From contig JANNBB010000026.1 in assembly GCA_031385005.1 (NCBI GenBank), positions 1 through 64,000 on the forward strand: DNA of 64,000 bases. The letters are read 5' to 3'. This DNA comes from JADKIH01 sp031385005 (GTDB lineage: Bacteria; Bacteroidota; Bacteroidia; AKYH767-A; 2013-40CM-41-45). Positions 33,537-42,801 of the stretch are shown piece after piece; position 1 is the stretch's first letter; every line of letters starts with the position of its first letter. Under the pieces are notes generated by a model. That model was not told where the DNA came from and made no database searches. It was given only the letters and a program-made list of their open reading frames with translations. A program made the translations under genes and the position numbers.

Positions 33537-34580
33537 TTGAACCGCCTCTCTTACCTCGATTCTTCCCGTGGACTCGCCTCCTTAGCAGTTCTTCTGGCTC
33601 ATTTTCAACTGACGGTTCTCCCCCAATTCAACGACAGCTGGATTCAAAAAACACCTTTGAAATTATTGTTCGACGGAGAAGCCGCCGTACTCTATTTTTT
33701 CATTCTCAGCGGATATGTTTTAACCATGTCCATTAAAAAAGTAGAGAATCCTAATATCCTCTTTTATTCTAAGTTCATTCTGAAAAGGATATTTCGAATC
33801 TATCCTGCATTTATCTTTACGCTATTTGCATCATTTTTACTCCTAAAATTCATTCCCTGCCAAACTGTTGGATGGTTAAGCAGATACTGGACTACCCTCC
33901 CCGATTTTACGGCTTTGATAAAGCAAGCTTTATTGATTGTTCGCCTGCCCAATGATCCCTTGCAACGAATTTTGCCGCATGACTGGACACTCTCCATAGA
34001 AATGGCCGTTTCAATCCTATTGCCCTTTTTAGCAATCGCATCTAAAAAAAGTCCGTGGATCATTCTGCTTTTTTCTTATTCTGCTATCAAGTTTCTTCAC
34101 CTCGATCCTTTTGTATGGGATTTTTCATTGGGAATTTTCATTGCTCAACTGTCTATTGAAAAAGACCGGCAGATAGATCGAAAATGGAAATTCCCACTCA
34201 TCCTCATCGGTGTATTTTTGCTTTTTTTTAGTTATCTTTTTCCTGAAATCATGCAGGTAGCTGACAAGGTTTTAATCCATAACAAAAGCTGGGGATTGAC
34301 GATTTTGCTTTATCTATTACTGTCAACAGAATCATACAAAAATTTACTTTCATTCCCACCCCTTACCTTCCTGGGAAAAATATCGTATAGCTTTTACCTT
34401 CTACATCTGATAATACTTTACTATTTGAATGCAGTATTTACAGGTTTAAATGCTGCACTATTTCTGGCTATATATCTGTCAGTTACGCTCCTTTTCGCAT
34501 CAATCACTTACTATCTAATTGAAAAGCCATTTATCAGCTTAGGAAAACAATATTTCATAAAAGGCTCAAAAGTTCCTTGA
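33537..34580 (+). CDS. Acyltransferase-3 family membrane protein (OafA/YrhL type)
   Basis: 347 residues with about ten transmembrane helices. The opening NRLSYLDSSRGLASLAVLLAHF carries the family pattern Y-L-D-x-x-R-G-x-A and the H of the LLAHF motif; RIFRIYPAFI supplies the conserved R-x-x-R-I-Y-P. Such enzymes O-acylate sugars of exported polysaccharides or lipids at the inner membrane. An in-frame stop at 33525 leaves TTG at 33537 as the only reasonable start. Located 50 bp after the tail-anchored response regulator. Confidence 0.85.
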   Translation: MNRLSYLDSSRGLASLAVLLAHFQLTVLPQFNDSWIQKTPLKLLFDGEAAVLYFFILSGYVLTMSIKKVENPNILFYSKFILKRIFRIYPAFIFTLFASFLLLKFIPCQTVGWLSRYWTTLPDFTALIKQALLIVRLPNDPLQRILPHDWTLSIEMAVSILLPFLAIASKKSPWIILLFSYSAIKFLHLDPFVWDFSLGIFIAQLSIEKDRQIDRKWKFPLILIGVFLLFFSYLFPEIMQVADKVLIHNKSWGLTILLYLLLSTESYKNLLSFPPLTFLGKISYSFYLLHLIILYYLNAVFTGLNAALFLAIYLSVTLLFASITYYLIEKPFISLGKQYFIKGSKVP

Positions 34581-34607
34581 TTCAAAGCTTTTAAGAAATT
34601 GAATTCT

Positions 34608-34615
34608 TACCTTTG
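34608..34615 (+). promoter_or_regulatory. -7 box of pruA
   Basis: TACCTTTG, full match to TAnnTTTG; leader about 16 nt to the ATG at 34636. The -33 region has no TTG at standard distance. Confidence 0.55.
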
Positions 34616-34635
34616 TAATCCTATAAAAACCGACT

Positions 34636-36309
34636 ATGTCAAACGCCATATACCCCATTCCCCCTGCCATTAATGAACCCGTATTAAACTATGCTCCGGG
34701 AAGTCCTGAAAGAGAGTCCATCAAAGCTGCTTTGAAAAAAATGCGTGCGGAAACTCACGACATTCCCATGTACATCGATGGGAAAGAAGTCCGGACAGGA
34801 AAGACTGTTCGCATGGCACCGCCACATGATCATACACATACCATCGGCAGTTATCATCAGGGCGATAAAACCCATGTAAAGATGGCTATCGATGCAGCGC
34901 TCAAAGCCAAACACGATTGGGCTGCCTTGAACTGGGAACAAAGAGCAGCTATTTTTCTGAAAGCCGCGGATTTGTTAAGCGGCCCTTATCGGGCAACCAT
35001 TAATGCGGCAACGATGATCGGACAAAGTAAGAGTATCTATCAGGCGGAAATCGATGCAGCTTGTGAGATGATAGACTTTTTACGTTTCAATGTCCAATAC
35101 ATGCGTGAAATTTATACGCAACAACCCATTTCATCCAAAGGCGTCTACAACAGAGTTGAACAACGACCACTTGAAGGGTTTGTTTTCGCACTCACTCCTT
35201 TTAATTTCACTGCCATCAGTGGCAACCTGCCTACTTCGGCAGCGATGATGGGAAATACGGTTGTCTGGAAACCGGCAAATACGCAAGTGCTGGCGGCAAG
35301 TGTATTAATGAAAGTATTTATGGAAGCCGGTGTTCCGGCGGGAGTTATTAACCTGATTTATGTTTCCGGTCCGGATGCCGGTGAAATTATTTTCAATCAC
35401 CCTGACTTTGCAGGCATACACTTCACCGGTTCTACGGGAGTTTTCAGGGATATATGGAAAACAATAGGCAATAACATACAAAAATACAAAAGCTATCCAC
35501 GTATCGTTGGAGAGACAGGCGGAAAAGATTTCATTCTCGGCCATCCATCGGCAGATGTGCAGGCGCTTGTAACCGGACTAACCCGTGGTGCATTCGAATA
35601 TCAGGGACAAAAATGTTCTGCCGCATCACGCGCTTACATTCCGAAGAGCCTCTGGCCGGAAGTAAAGCAAAGACTGGTGGAAGATGTTCAATCGTTTAAA
35701 ATCGGTCCGACAGAAGATTTGGGAAATTTCTTCAATGCGGTAATTGATGAAAAGTCATTCGACAAACTGGCGAAATACATTGACGATGCGAAACAAAGCA
35801 AGGATGTTGAAATAATCGTTGGAGGCACCTATGATAAATCAAAGGGCTACTTCATTCATCCGACAGTTCTTGTTTCGAAAGATCCATTTTATGTGACGAT
35901 GTGCGAAGAACTATTCGGTCCGGTACTGACTATTTATATTTATGACGACAATAAGTTCGATGAAATTTTAGAAATCATCGATCAGACAGGCATTTATGCC
36001 TTGACGGGAGCCATCTTCTCGCAAGACCGCTATGCCATTGATAAAGCGAGCGCCAAACTGGTTCATGCAGCAGGTAATTTTTACATAAACGACAAATGTA
36101 CGGGAGCAGTCGTAGGACAACAACCCTTTGGAGGCGGACGCGCATCCGGAACCAACGATAAAGCAGGATCGATGATAAACCTGTTACGTTGGGTATCTCC
36201 TAGAACGATAAAAGAGACCTTCGTGCCGGCTACAGATTACCGTTACCCGTTTTTAGCCGAAGAAGTTCAAAAAGGATCCCCAAAAATGGAAAAGGAAACA
36301 GTTCGCTAA
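34636..36309 (+). CDS. pruA: L-glutamate gamma-semialdehyde (P5C) dehydrogenase
   Basis: 557 residues, the length of the stand-alone eukaryote-like P5C dehydrogenase. Motifs: TPFNFTAISGNLPTSAAMMGNTVVWKPA, FTGSTGVFRDI, GETGGKDFILGH with the catalytic Glu region, and the nucleophile Cys in GQKCSAASRAY; C-terminal NFYINDKCTGAVVGQQPFGGGRASGTNDKAG is diagnostic. It oxidises glutamate semialdehyde to glutamate with NAD+, the second step of proline degradation. No proline dehydrogenase is adjacent in the window. Confidence 0.97.
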   Translation: MSNAIYPIPPAINEPVLNYAPGSPERESIKAALKKMRAETHDIPMYIDGKEVRTGKTVRMAPPHDHTHTIGSYHQGDKTHVKMAIDAALKAKHDWAALNWEQRAAIFLKAADLLSGPYRATINAATMIGQSKSIYQAEIDAACEMIDFLRFNVQYMREIYTQQPISSKGVYNRVEQRPLEGFVFALTPFNFTAISGNLPTSAAMMGNTVVWKPANTQVLAASVLMKVFMEAGVPAGVINLIYVSGPDAGEIIFNHPDFAGIHFTGSTGVFRDIWKTIGNNIQKYKSYPRIVGETGGKDFILGHPSADVQALVTGLTRGAFEYQGQKCSAASRAYIPKSLWPEVKQRLVEDVQSFKIGPTEDLGNFFNAVIDEKSFDKLAKYIDDAKQSKDVEIIVGGTYDKSKGYFIHPTVLVSKDPFYVTMCEELFGPVLTIYIYDDNKFDEILEIIDQTGIYALTGAIFSQDRYAIDKASAKLVHAAGNFYINDKCTGAVVGQQPFGGGRASGTNDKAGSMINLLRWVSPRTIKETFVPATDYRYPFLAEEVQKGSPKMEKETVR

Positions 36310-36434
36310 TTTCAACAATGAATTGTTATTATCCTTATTCAGGTAATTAGTAAAAAGTAGAATTCATTCAAGTATCTTTATTCAAATTCATCTTGATATT
36401 GCTCCGTTGAAATTTCAATTTGAAAAAGCAGGTT

Positions 36435-36758
36435 ATGAAAAAAAATAAATTCATTATTCCAAAACGTTACTTACCACTCTTCAAGAATAAGTTTACGCTG
36501 ACGCTTTTGGGTTTTTTAATCTGGCTCAGCTTTTTCGATAGAAATGACTTCATCACCACCTGGAGCTACCACAACAAACTGGAAAGTTTGATTTCCGAAA
36601 AGCAATATTTTGAAGATGAAATAAAAAAGAACAAGGAAGATCTGAACAACCTTTTAACCAATCACAAGACCATGGAAAAATTTGCCCGTGAGCATTATCT
36701 GATGAAAAAAGATAATGAGGATATTTATGTGATTGTGGAGGAAAAACAGGGACCTTGA
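36435..36758 (+). CDS. Septum formation initiator (FtsB/DivIC-like) protein
   Basis: 107 residues from the ATG at 36435 (an in-frame TTG at 36420 is less likely). Short basic cytoplasmic tail, one transmembrane helix (about 24-42, FTLTLLGFLIWLSFFD), a coiled coil (about 55-85, KLESLISEKQYFEDEIKKNKEDL) and the FtsB-like end KFAREHYLMKKDNEDIYVIVEE. In Bacteroidota this small protein is a division-septum component bridging FtsQ and FtsL. It usually lies near eno; here pruA precedes it. Confidence 0.85.
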   Translation: MKKNKFIIPKRYLPLFKNKFTLTLLGFLIWLSFFDRNDFITTWSYHNKLESLISEKQYFEDEIKKNKEDLNNLLTNHKTMEKFAREHYLMKKDNEDIYVIVEEKQGP

Positions 36759-36803
36759 AAGGAGGGATTGATTGATTGTTTGATAGTTGTCGTTTAAAAA
36801 TTT

Positions 36804-36840
36804 AGCATCAGCGAAATCATTTAATCAGTTAAATCAAAGT
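36804..36840. repeat. Short direct-repeat tract (AATC units)
   Basis: In the 165-bp gap between the FtsB-like gene and the mutase gene, the unit AATCA recurs with about 8-10 bp periodicity (AAATCATTT, AATCAGTT, AAATCAAAGT), preceded by GCATCAGCG. I cannot tell whether it is a local accident or a member of a dispersed intergenic family. Confidence 0.25.
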
Positions 36841-36923
36841 TTAGACATCCTATAGTACTTGATAACCGACAAGGTCCTGCAAGATGACAAACATTTTTTT
36901 ATTGATATAATGGAGGAGGATTG

Positions 36924-38477
36924 CTAGTACTCGCCAAAAATTCGCCTCATCGCATCCGAAATCTCCCCCAATGTCGCCAGATTTTCTACAGCATCAATAA
37001 TAACCGGCATCAGGTTTGTTCCATCCTTGGCTGCTTGTTCAATATTCTGTATGCAAACTTTCACCTTTGCATTTTCTCTTTCCGCCTTTAGTTTTTTCAG
37101 TTTTTCAATCTGTAGTATGCGGATAGAGTCATTCACCGAAAATATTTTATCGAAGGCGGGCTCTTCCATGGTGTACTGATTGACACCGACCAATATTTGT
37201 TCTTTCTTTTCGATAGATTGCTGATAGGCATAAGAAGAATTCCCAATTTCATTTTGCATAAAACCGGCTTCGATGGCACTGACTGCTCCACCCATAGCAT
37301 CAATTCGAAGAATGTAGTCCATCGCTTTTGCTTCCAGTTCGTCGGTTAATGACTCAATAAAATAGGAGCCGGCAAGAGGATCCACGGTATCTGCTACCCC
37401 ACTTTCATAGGCAATTACCTGCTGCGTTCTCAAAGCGAGACTTGCCGCTTCTTCCGTTGGCAAACTCAATGCTTCGTCGTAGCCATTGGTGTGTAAGGAC
37501 TGCGTTCCACCTAACACGGCCGACAAGGCTTGTAAAGTCACACGCATAATGTTATTCATCGGCTGTTGAGCCGTTAACGTAGAGCCGCCTGTTTGTGTAT
37601 GGAAGCGAAGCATCATCGCCTTCGGATCTGTAGCTCCGAGTTCTTTCATGATATGCGCCCACATCCTACGTGCCGCACGAAACTTGGCCGTTTCCTGAAA
37701 TACGTTGTTGTGCGCATTGAAGAAAAATGAAAGTCGTTTTCCAAAAACATTTATATCCAAACCTTTTTCAAGTGCGGCCTTCACATATGCTTTTCCATTG
37801 GCCAACGTAAACGCTAATTCCTGAACTGCAGTAGATCCCGCTTCACGAATGTGGTAACCGGAAATAGAGATTGTATTCCATTTAGGAACTTCCTTGCTGC
37901 AGTATTCGAAAATATCCGTGATAATACGCATCGATTGCTTGGGAGGATAAATATATGTTCCGCGAGCCGCATACTCTTTCAACAAATCATTCTGTATCGT
38001 TCCGGTAATTTTCTTCAAATCCGCTCCCTGTTTTTTCGCGAGAGCAATATAAAATGCAAGCAAAATCGAAGCAGTGGAATTGATCGTCATCGACGTGCTG
38101 ATCTTCTCCAACGAAATTCCTTCAAATAAAATCTCTATATCCCGAAGAGAATCTATTGCCACTCCTGCCTTACCCACTTCGCCTTCCGATAAATCGTGAT
38201 CGGAATCGTATCCTATTTGTGTGGGTAAATCGAATGCAACGGATAATCCCGTAGTTCCCTGATTCAATAAAAAATGATACCGCTTGTTGGAGTCTTCCGC
38301 CGTTGAAAAACCGGCATATTGCCGCATTGTCCACAATTTACTGCGATACATATCTTCCTGTACTCCGCGGGTAAAAGGAAATTCACCGGGCATCTCCTTT
38401 GCCGTTTCGTGAGTGGAATAAACCTGCTTGATTTCAATTCCGCTTTCTGTTACAATTTTCTTTTTCGTCGGTTCCAA
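36924..38477 (-). CDS. Methylmalonyl-CoA-mutase-type large subunit (no B12 domain)
   Basis: 517 residues covering only the catalytic TIM barrel of acyl-CoA mutases: PGEFPFTRGVQEDMYRSKLWTMRQYAGF, the substrate-pocket NQGTTGLSVAFDLPTQIGYDSDH, STSMTINSTA, GTIQNDLLKEYAARGTYI, SISGYHIREAGS and RFHTQTGGSTLTAQQP, LGGTQSLHTNGYDEAL. The cobalamin-binding domain (DxHxxG) is absent, so it needs a separate small subunit, not in the window. The residues around the pocket fit methylmalonyl-CoA mutase, which interconverts methylmalonyl- and succinyl-CoA, but isobutyryl-type substrates cannot be excluded. Last gene of GlmU-like - small membrane protein - mutase. Confidence 0.88.
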   Translation of the reverse strand: MEPTKKKIVTESGIEIKQVYSTHETAKEMPGEFPFTRGVQEDMYRSKLWTMRQYAGFSTAEDSNKRYHFLLNQGTTGLSVAFDLPTQIGYDSDHDLSEGEVGKAGVAIDSLRDIEILFEGISLEKISTSMTINSTASILLAFYIALAKKQGADLKKITGTIQNDLLKEYAARGTYIYPPKQSMRIITDIFEYCSKEVPKWNTISISGYHIREAGSTAVQELAFTLANGKAYVKAALEKGLDINVFGKRLSFFFNAHNNVFQETAKFRAARRMWAHIMKELGATDPKAMMLRFHTQTGGSTLTAQQPMNNIMRVTLQALSAVLGGTQSLHTNGYDEALSLPTEEAASLALRTQQVIAYESGVADTVDPLAGSYFIESLTDELEAKAMDYILRIDAMGGAVSAIEAGFMQNEIGNSSYAYQQSIEKKEQILVGVNQYTMEEPAFDKIFSVNDSIRILQIEKLKKLKAERENAKVKVCIQNIEQAAKDGTNLMPVIIDAVENLATLGEISDAMRRIFGEY

Positions 38478-38501
38478 TTCAATTTTGTTTGAAAAAATAA
38501 A

Positions 38502-39068
38502 CTATCCCAGAATTTTTTTCGCTTCCAGCTTGATAAAATCAATTGCTTTTTGTGAAGGAACATTTTCCATATTCAACACTTGTTCAAATATCTGTGCACT
38601 CATCTGAATACTGGATGCATTGGGACCTACATGACTAAAAGCATTGTTTATGATGCGGATTATTTCCTCCTTCGCATCCTTCACTTCTTCCCAGGCCTCT
38701 TCACTGACATAAATTTGCTGCGAATGATTGTGTTCGAATTCCGCACGGATGGTCATGACGAGCTCTGACTGCAATTGTGCCGCCGACATTCCTCCCCGGT
38801 GAACCCTCACGAGCAAACTATTTGGAGAAATCCTTTCCAGAAAAAGAACCAGCCTTTCCATCGCTTGTAATTTCAATGGCATAGACTGACGTTGCTTCTC
38901 ATTTCTATCTTCCACGGCTTTCATTTGCAACTCACGTTCAAGAAATTTCTTCAATGTAGCATGCTGATTATCGATAAACCTTTTTATAACCATATACATC
39001 CCCAACATCACAATCAATGCCGGCACGAAATACAATAAAACTTCTCCAATTGGTTTGATAGAATCCAT
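38502..39068 (-). CDS. Small membrane-anchored protein of unknown function
   Basis: 188 residues. One N-terminal transmembrane helix (about 8-28, VLLYFVPALIVMLGMYMVIK), then a long charged helix and a soluble helical domain with MERLVLFLERISPNSLLVRVH and NAFSHVGPNASSIQMS. This type of protein is widespread in Bacteroidota (perhaps DUF7935; recalled, not checked) and often neighbours methylmalonyl-CoA mutase genes. No enzymatic motif. It starts 10 bp after the GlmU-like gene and ends 24 bp before the mutase gene. Confidence 0.7.
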   Translation of the reverse strand: MDSIKPIGEVLLYFVPALIVMLGMYMVIKRFIDNQHATLKKFLERELQMKAVEDRNEKQRQSMPLKLQAMERLVLFLERISPNSLLVRVHRGGMSAAQLQSELVMTIRAEFEHNHSQQIYVSEEAWEEVKDAKEEIIRIINNAFSHVGPNASSIQMSAQIFEQVLNMENVPSQKAIDFIKLEAKKILG

Positions 39069-39078
39069 ATCTTATTTT

Positions 39079-40266
39079 TTACCAGGCCCTGTAATTTGTA
39101 GTACTGTCGAATAAACTTCTAATAATATCCTGCTCGATTTCATTCAAGTCGAGGTGTCGTCTTTCATAAACCCTCTTAGCTACATCCAATGCATCTTCTA
39201 ATCGATAGGTAATAAATCCTTCCGACCCACCCCAGGCAAATGATGGAACAAATTTAGGAGGAAACCCGTTGCCAAAAATATTCGCACTCACTCCTACCAC
39301 CGTTCCTGTATTGAACATGGTATTGATGCTACACTTTGAATGATCTCCCATAATCAGTCCGCAAAACTGCAAACCTGTATTGATATAATCTTCTTCTTTA
39401 TAATTCCACACTTTTATCTTCGAGTAGTTATTCTTTAGATTCGAATTATTGCTATCTGCGCCCAGATTACACCACTCTCCTAAAACAGAATTTCCCAGAA
39501 AACCATCGTGTGCCTTATTCGTAAAACCAAAAATGACCGAATTGCTGATCTCTCCTCCTACGCGCGATTGAGGTCCAACCGTTGTAGATCCGTAAATCTT
39601 CGCCCCCATCTTTACTTGCGATCCTTCGCACAATGCAAAGGAGCCGCGAATCATAGCACCTTCCATTATCTCAGCACCTTTTCCAATATACATATATCCT
39701 CCGGAAGCATTCAGAATAGCACATTCCACTAGGGCCCCTTCTTCCAGAAATATTTTATCAGAAGAAATAACCGTATTCGTTTTACTAATTTCCGCCGACC
39801 TACGTCCTTTAGTTAACATTAAAAAGTCGCTACTTAATGCCTCATCGTTTTTAGAGAAAATATCCCAGTTGAAATTTATTTTCGAAAAAGAGGAAACACA
39901 ATTTTTTACCGATACAAATTCAACATCAGCCATTTTTTCTACACCACTGATATCAGCATCCATCCTTGCCGCAACAAGTACACCTTCTTTCATCAGCTTC
40001 TCGCCGGATTTCAGACTGTTTATTTCTTCTACCAGTCCGACATTCGGTAAAACGGAACCGTTCAAAAAAATATTTTTGGTTCCTGAAGAAAAAGAAAATT
40101 TTTTGCTCAGGTATTTTTCCGTCAAATAAGAATAATCACCCGGTAACATCCACTTCCATTTTTCCGAAATCTTCAGAATCCCGATACGGATTTCCGAAAC
40201 GGGCCGGGTATGAGTAAAAGGCAATAAACTCTGCCGGGATTCATCATCAAATAAAATACAATGCAT
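39079..40266 (-). CDS. Putative GlmU-family sugar nucleotidyltransferase
   Basis: 395 residues. N-terminal region with LLPFTHTRPVSEIRIGILKISEKW, the opening of the Bacteroidota GlmU-like family, lacks the full G-x-G-T-R-M nucleotidyltransferase loop. From about 170 there are left-handed beta-helix hexapeptide turns (VECAILNASGGYMYIGKGAEIMEGA, IYGSTTVGPQSRVGG, NTMFNTGTVVGVSANIFG) ending in a C-terminal helix. This family is annotated as putative sugar nucleotidyl transferase; activity is inferred. First gene of the three-gene minus-strand unit. Confidence 0.75.
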   Translation of the reverse strand: MHCILFDDESRQSLLPFTHTRPVSEIRIGILKISEKWKWMLPGDYSYLTEKYLSKKFSFSSGTKNIFLNGSVLPNVGLVEEINSLKSGEKLMKEGVLVAARMDADISGVEKMADVEFVSVKNCVSSFSKINFNWDIFSKNDEALSSDFLMLTKGRRSAEISKTNTVISSDKIFLEEGALVECAILNASGGYMYIGKGAEIMEGAMIRGSFALCEGSQVKMGAKIYGSTTVGPQSRVGGEISNSVIFGFTNKAHDGFLGNSVLGEWCNLGADSNNSNLKNNYSKIKVWNYKEEDYINTGLQFCGLIMGDHSKCSINTMFNTGTVVGVSANIFGNGFPPKFVPSFAWGGSEGFITYRLEDALDVAKRVYERRHLDLNEIEQDIIRSLFDSTTNYRAW

Positions 40267-40312
40267 AGTAATTGAAATTAGAACAAGGAAGCTCGGTAAA
40301 AATAGGTAATAA

Positions 40313-40345
40313 ATAAAAAAAGTCCGCTCAAAAAATGAGTGGACT
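40313..40345 (-). terminator. Intrinsic terminator of the L31 gene
   Basis: On the minus strand AGTCCACTCA-TTTTT-TGAGCGGACT (40345-40321, one A/C mismatch), followed by a run of T (40320-40313). It ends transcription about 50 bp after the L31 stop, separating it from the GlmU-like gene downstream. Confidence 0.8.
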
Positions 40346-40392
40346 CTTATTAATTTTCAGAACGTTATCTGAATCAATTGCGGGGCAATGAA

Positions 40393-40656
40393 TCAGGATT
40401 TTACTTCTTGTTTCTTAGCATAACGGGAACGGAATTTATCGACACGACCTGCTGTATCGATTAACTTCATCTTTCCGGTATAAAAAGGATGAGACATCTG
40501 ACTGATTTCTAATTTAACCAGTGGATAGTCTTTTCCATCAGTCCATTTTATCGTATCTTTTGTCTCTACGGTTGAGCGCGTTAAAAAGGCATAATCACAT
40601 GATATATCCTTAAAAACGACCATTCTATAATTCTGCGGGTGCAAATCTTTCTTCAT
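40393..40656 (-). CDS. rpmE2: 50S ribosomal protein L31, type B
   Basis: 87 residues, the type B length. MKKDLHPQNYRMVVFKD, then DISCDYAFLTRSTV, VKLEISQMSHPFYTGKMKLIDTAGRVDKFRSRYAKK are diagnostic. The zinc-binding CxxC pair of type A L31 is absent, as expected for the zinc-independent paralogue. Transcribed alone, between a strong consensus promoter and an intrinsic terminator. Confidence 0.97.
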   Translation of the reverse strand: MKKDLHPQNYRMVVFKDISCDYAFLTRSTVETKDTIKWTDGKDYPLVKLEISQMSHPFYTGKMKLIDTAGRVDKFRSRYAKKQEVKS

Positions 40657-40677
40657 GATTATTCAAAATTTGGAATG

Positions 40678-40708
40678 CAAAAGTAGGAATATTTTCCACT
40701 TTTCCAAA
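40678..40708 (-). promoter_or_regulatory. Promoter of the L31 gene
   Basis: Minus strand: TTTG (40708-40705), 19-bp spacer, TACTTTTG (40685-40678). Leader about 17 nt to the ATG at 40656. One of the best promoter matches in the window. Confidence 0.8.
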
Positions 40709-40897
40709 GAAAAAATCAAAGTTTTTTAATGTTTTCAACCTCTATTCAATAGCAAAATTTTTTGAAAAACAATGGAATATCTCACTCTTTTTGAGACATT
40801 TTTGATGATTTTGGTATTGACTTGAAAACACCTGTATCTTATCTTCGGGAACTTTAAAAAACTTAACACACCACCTAACCCCTACGACTGAGTTTCT

Positions 40898-40920
40898 TAT
40901 TTTTGCTTTGCGCAAAAATA
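40898..40920. promoter_or_regulatory. Symmetric -7 boxes inside a dyad, upstream of the DUF349 gene
   Basis: TATTTTTGC (40898-40906), 5-bp spacer, GCAAAAATA (40912-40920): a perfect 9-bp dyad in which each arm contains a TAnnTTTG -7 box, one on each strand. The plus-strand box is 44 bp before the DUF349 ATG. The minus-strand box would give a transcript entering the 290-bp gap towards L31. Confidence 0.5.
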
Positions 40921-40948
40921 CTTGCAACTTAGATACCTGTCCATTCAA

Positions 40949-42649
40949 ATGAAGGAAGAATTATTACAACAACTGGAAGATTTACTCAAAGAGGATTTTT
41001 CCGACGAAACCACCAGCAAGGCTGATGAGATTAAAAATCAGTACCTGAAAGCATGCGATGATGTCAACAACGAAAAACTACAGTCATTCCTTGTCGAAGG
41101 CGGACTCGCAGAAGATTTCGAACCGGCCAAAGATCCGCTCGATGTAAGATTCGGCGAACTCATGCATATCTTATCGGATCGCGAATCGAAGTTCAAAAAA
41201 ATAAAAACGTCCGAAGTTACTTCCAAACTCAAAGAGAAAGAAAAAGTAATCACCGACCTTGAAAAACTGATCGCCGAAGAAACCAATATAGGTAAGGCTT
41301 TTCATGCTTTTAAGGAATTGCAGACCAAATGGAATGAAATAGGGAACGTGCCTTCCAAAGAATATAAAAACGTTCAGAGTATTTACCATCGTCATGCACA
41401 CAACTTCTATTACAACATGAAGTTGAGCAAAGATTTACGCGAACTGGACTTTAAACGCAACTTCGAACAACGATCCCAGCTTTTGGTAAAAATTGAATCA
41501 CTCATTCCTATGGAATCCGTCAAAGGTATCGAGCGTCTCATCACTCTTTACCGGATGGAATGGTCGGAACTCGGTCCAACTGCACCTGAAACTATCGAAC
41601 CGCTTCGTACCAAATACCGCGAACTCATCGGACAGGTTTACCAGAAAATCCGTGCTTTTTATCAGGAAAGACAGAAAGAAGAAGTCGTCAATATAGAAGA
41701 AAAGAAAAAAATTCTTGAACGTGCCAAAGGTATTGCAGAAGAGAATTTCGACAATGCCCGCCAATGGCAAACCATGACGGATACTTTTAATGGCCTGTTC
41801 GAAGAATGGAAAAAAATCGGTGTCGGTCCGAAAGCCGAAAACGATAAGATTTGGGAGGAGTTTCGCGCTTCGATGAATGCATTCTATACTAAACGCCGCA
41901 ATTACTTCTTAGACCTCAAGAAAGGTCAGAAAGAAAATAAAGACCGCAAAGTTGCTATCATCGCCAAAGCAGAAGAAATAGCTAAAAAGACTCACGAAAG
42001 TTTCGAAGAACCTACCAAAGAAATCCTTCAATTGCAAAATGATTGGAAAAGTGCAGGTCATGTCGATCAATGGGAAGAAAACAAATTGTGGAAAAAATTT
42101 CGTGATGCCTGCGATCTATTCTTCAATGCCAAACGTGAAAAATTCGGCGCTCGCGATGCCGAGCAAATTAAAAATCTCGAGTTAAAAGAGGAACTCGTCA
42201 CCCGCGTTCTGGCATTTGTTCCGGGCGAAAATCAGGATGAAAACATTAAAACATTGCGTGGCTTTTCTGAAGAATGGAAAACGATTCAGCATGTTCCAAT
42301 TAAAGACAAACAACGCATCTGGGAAAAATTCAAAAAAGCCCTCGACGACTGTTACGATAAACTCAAAATGGAATCCGGTCAGCGTCACCTGTTGAAATTC
42401 CGCAGCAACGTTGAATCGCTTCACCAGTCGCAGGATTCCGGCAACCTTTTACTTAAAGAAAAAAATTCTTTGCGTGAAAAAATTAAAAAACTTCAAGCAA
42501 CTATCAATCAGTATGAAAACAATTTAGGTTTCTTCAGAAGTTCGAAAAACATGGCTCCCCTACTCGTCGAAGTGGAAAGCAATTTGAAAAGAGCCAAGGA
42601 CGAAATGGAACTTTTACAGAAAAAACTTAAAATGTTTGCGGAGGTCTAA
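40949..42649 (+). CDS. DUF349 repeat protein
   Basis: 566 residues from the ATG at 40949 (a 27-bp longer frame starts with TTG at 40922 and would begin only just after the -7 dyad). The protein is almost entirely helical and acidic/basic, built of about five DUF349 modules with the pattern W-x-x-[IV]-G-x-[VA]-[PD] (ELQTKWNEIGNVPSKEY, RMEWSELGPTAPET, FEEWKKIGVGPKAEN, QNDWKSAGHVDQWEE, SEEWKTIQHVPIKDK). A coiled coil ends it. DUF349 proteins have no settled biochemical function. Cytoplasmic, monocistronic. Confidence 0.85.
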   Translation: MKEELLQQLEDLLKEDFSDETTSKADEIKNQYLKACDDVNNEKLQSFLVEGGLAEDFEPAKDPLDVRFGELMHILSDRESKFKKIKTSEVTSKLKEKEKVITDLEKLIAEETNIGKAFHAFKELQTKWNEIGNVPSKEYKNVQSIYHRHAHNFYYNMKLSKDLRELDFKRNFEQRSQLLVKIESLIPMESVKGIERLITLYRMEWSELGPTAPETIEPLRTKYRELIGQVYQKIRAFYQERQKEEVVNIEEKKKILERAKGIAEENFDNARQWQTMTDTFNGLFEEWKKIGVGPKAENDKIWEEFRASMNAFYTKRRNYFLDLKKGQKENKDRKVAIIAKAEEIAKKTHESFEEPTKEILQLQNDWKSAGHVDQWEENKLWKKFRDACDLFFNAKREKFGARDAEQIKNLELKEELVTRVLAFVPGENQDENIKTLRGFSEEWKTIQHVPIKDKQRIWEKFKKALDDCYDKLKMESGQRHLLKFRSNVESLHQSQDSGNLLLKEKNSLREKIKKLQATINQYENNLGFFRSSKNMAPLLVEVESNLKRAKDEMELLQKKLKMFAEV

Positions 42650-42801
42650 TCGCCCCTTTGCTTTTTATTTTTTGATAAATAATTGTTGAAATGAATTTTC
42701 TTTGAAATACGTTTCAAATTTAAATTTATTCGTGTTTCTTGCGTTTCAATTGAACCACTAACCAATTCTGTGTACCTTCGGATTTTAAGGGTAACCTGCT
42801 C

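Noticed and set aside
36420..36422. TTG start for the FtsB-like gene
   Set aside because: An ATG five codons further on gives a normal FtsB-like N-terminus.
40742..40948. 68-codon minus-strand frame upstream of the DUF349 gene
   Set aside because: It overlaps the promoter dyad and both leaders, has no recognisable protein character and no upstream promoter box.
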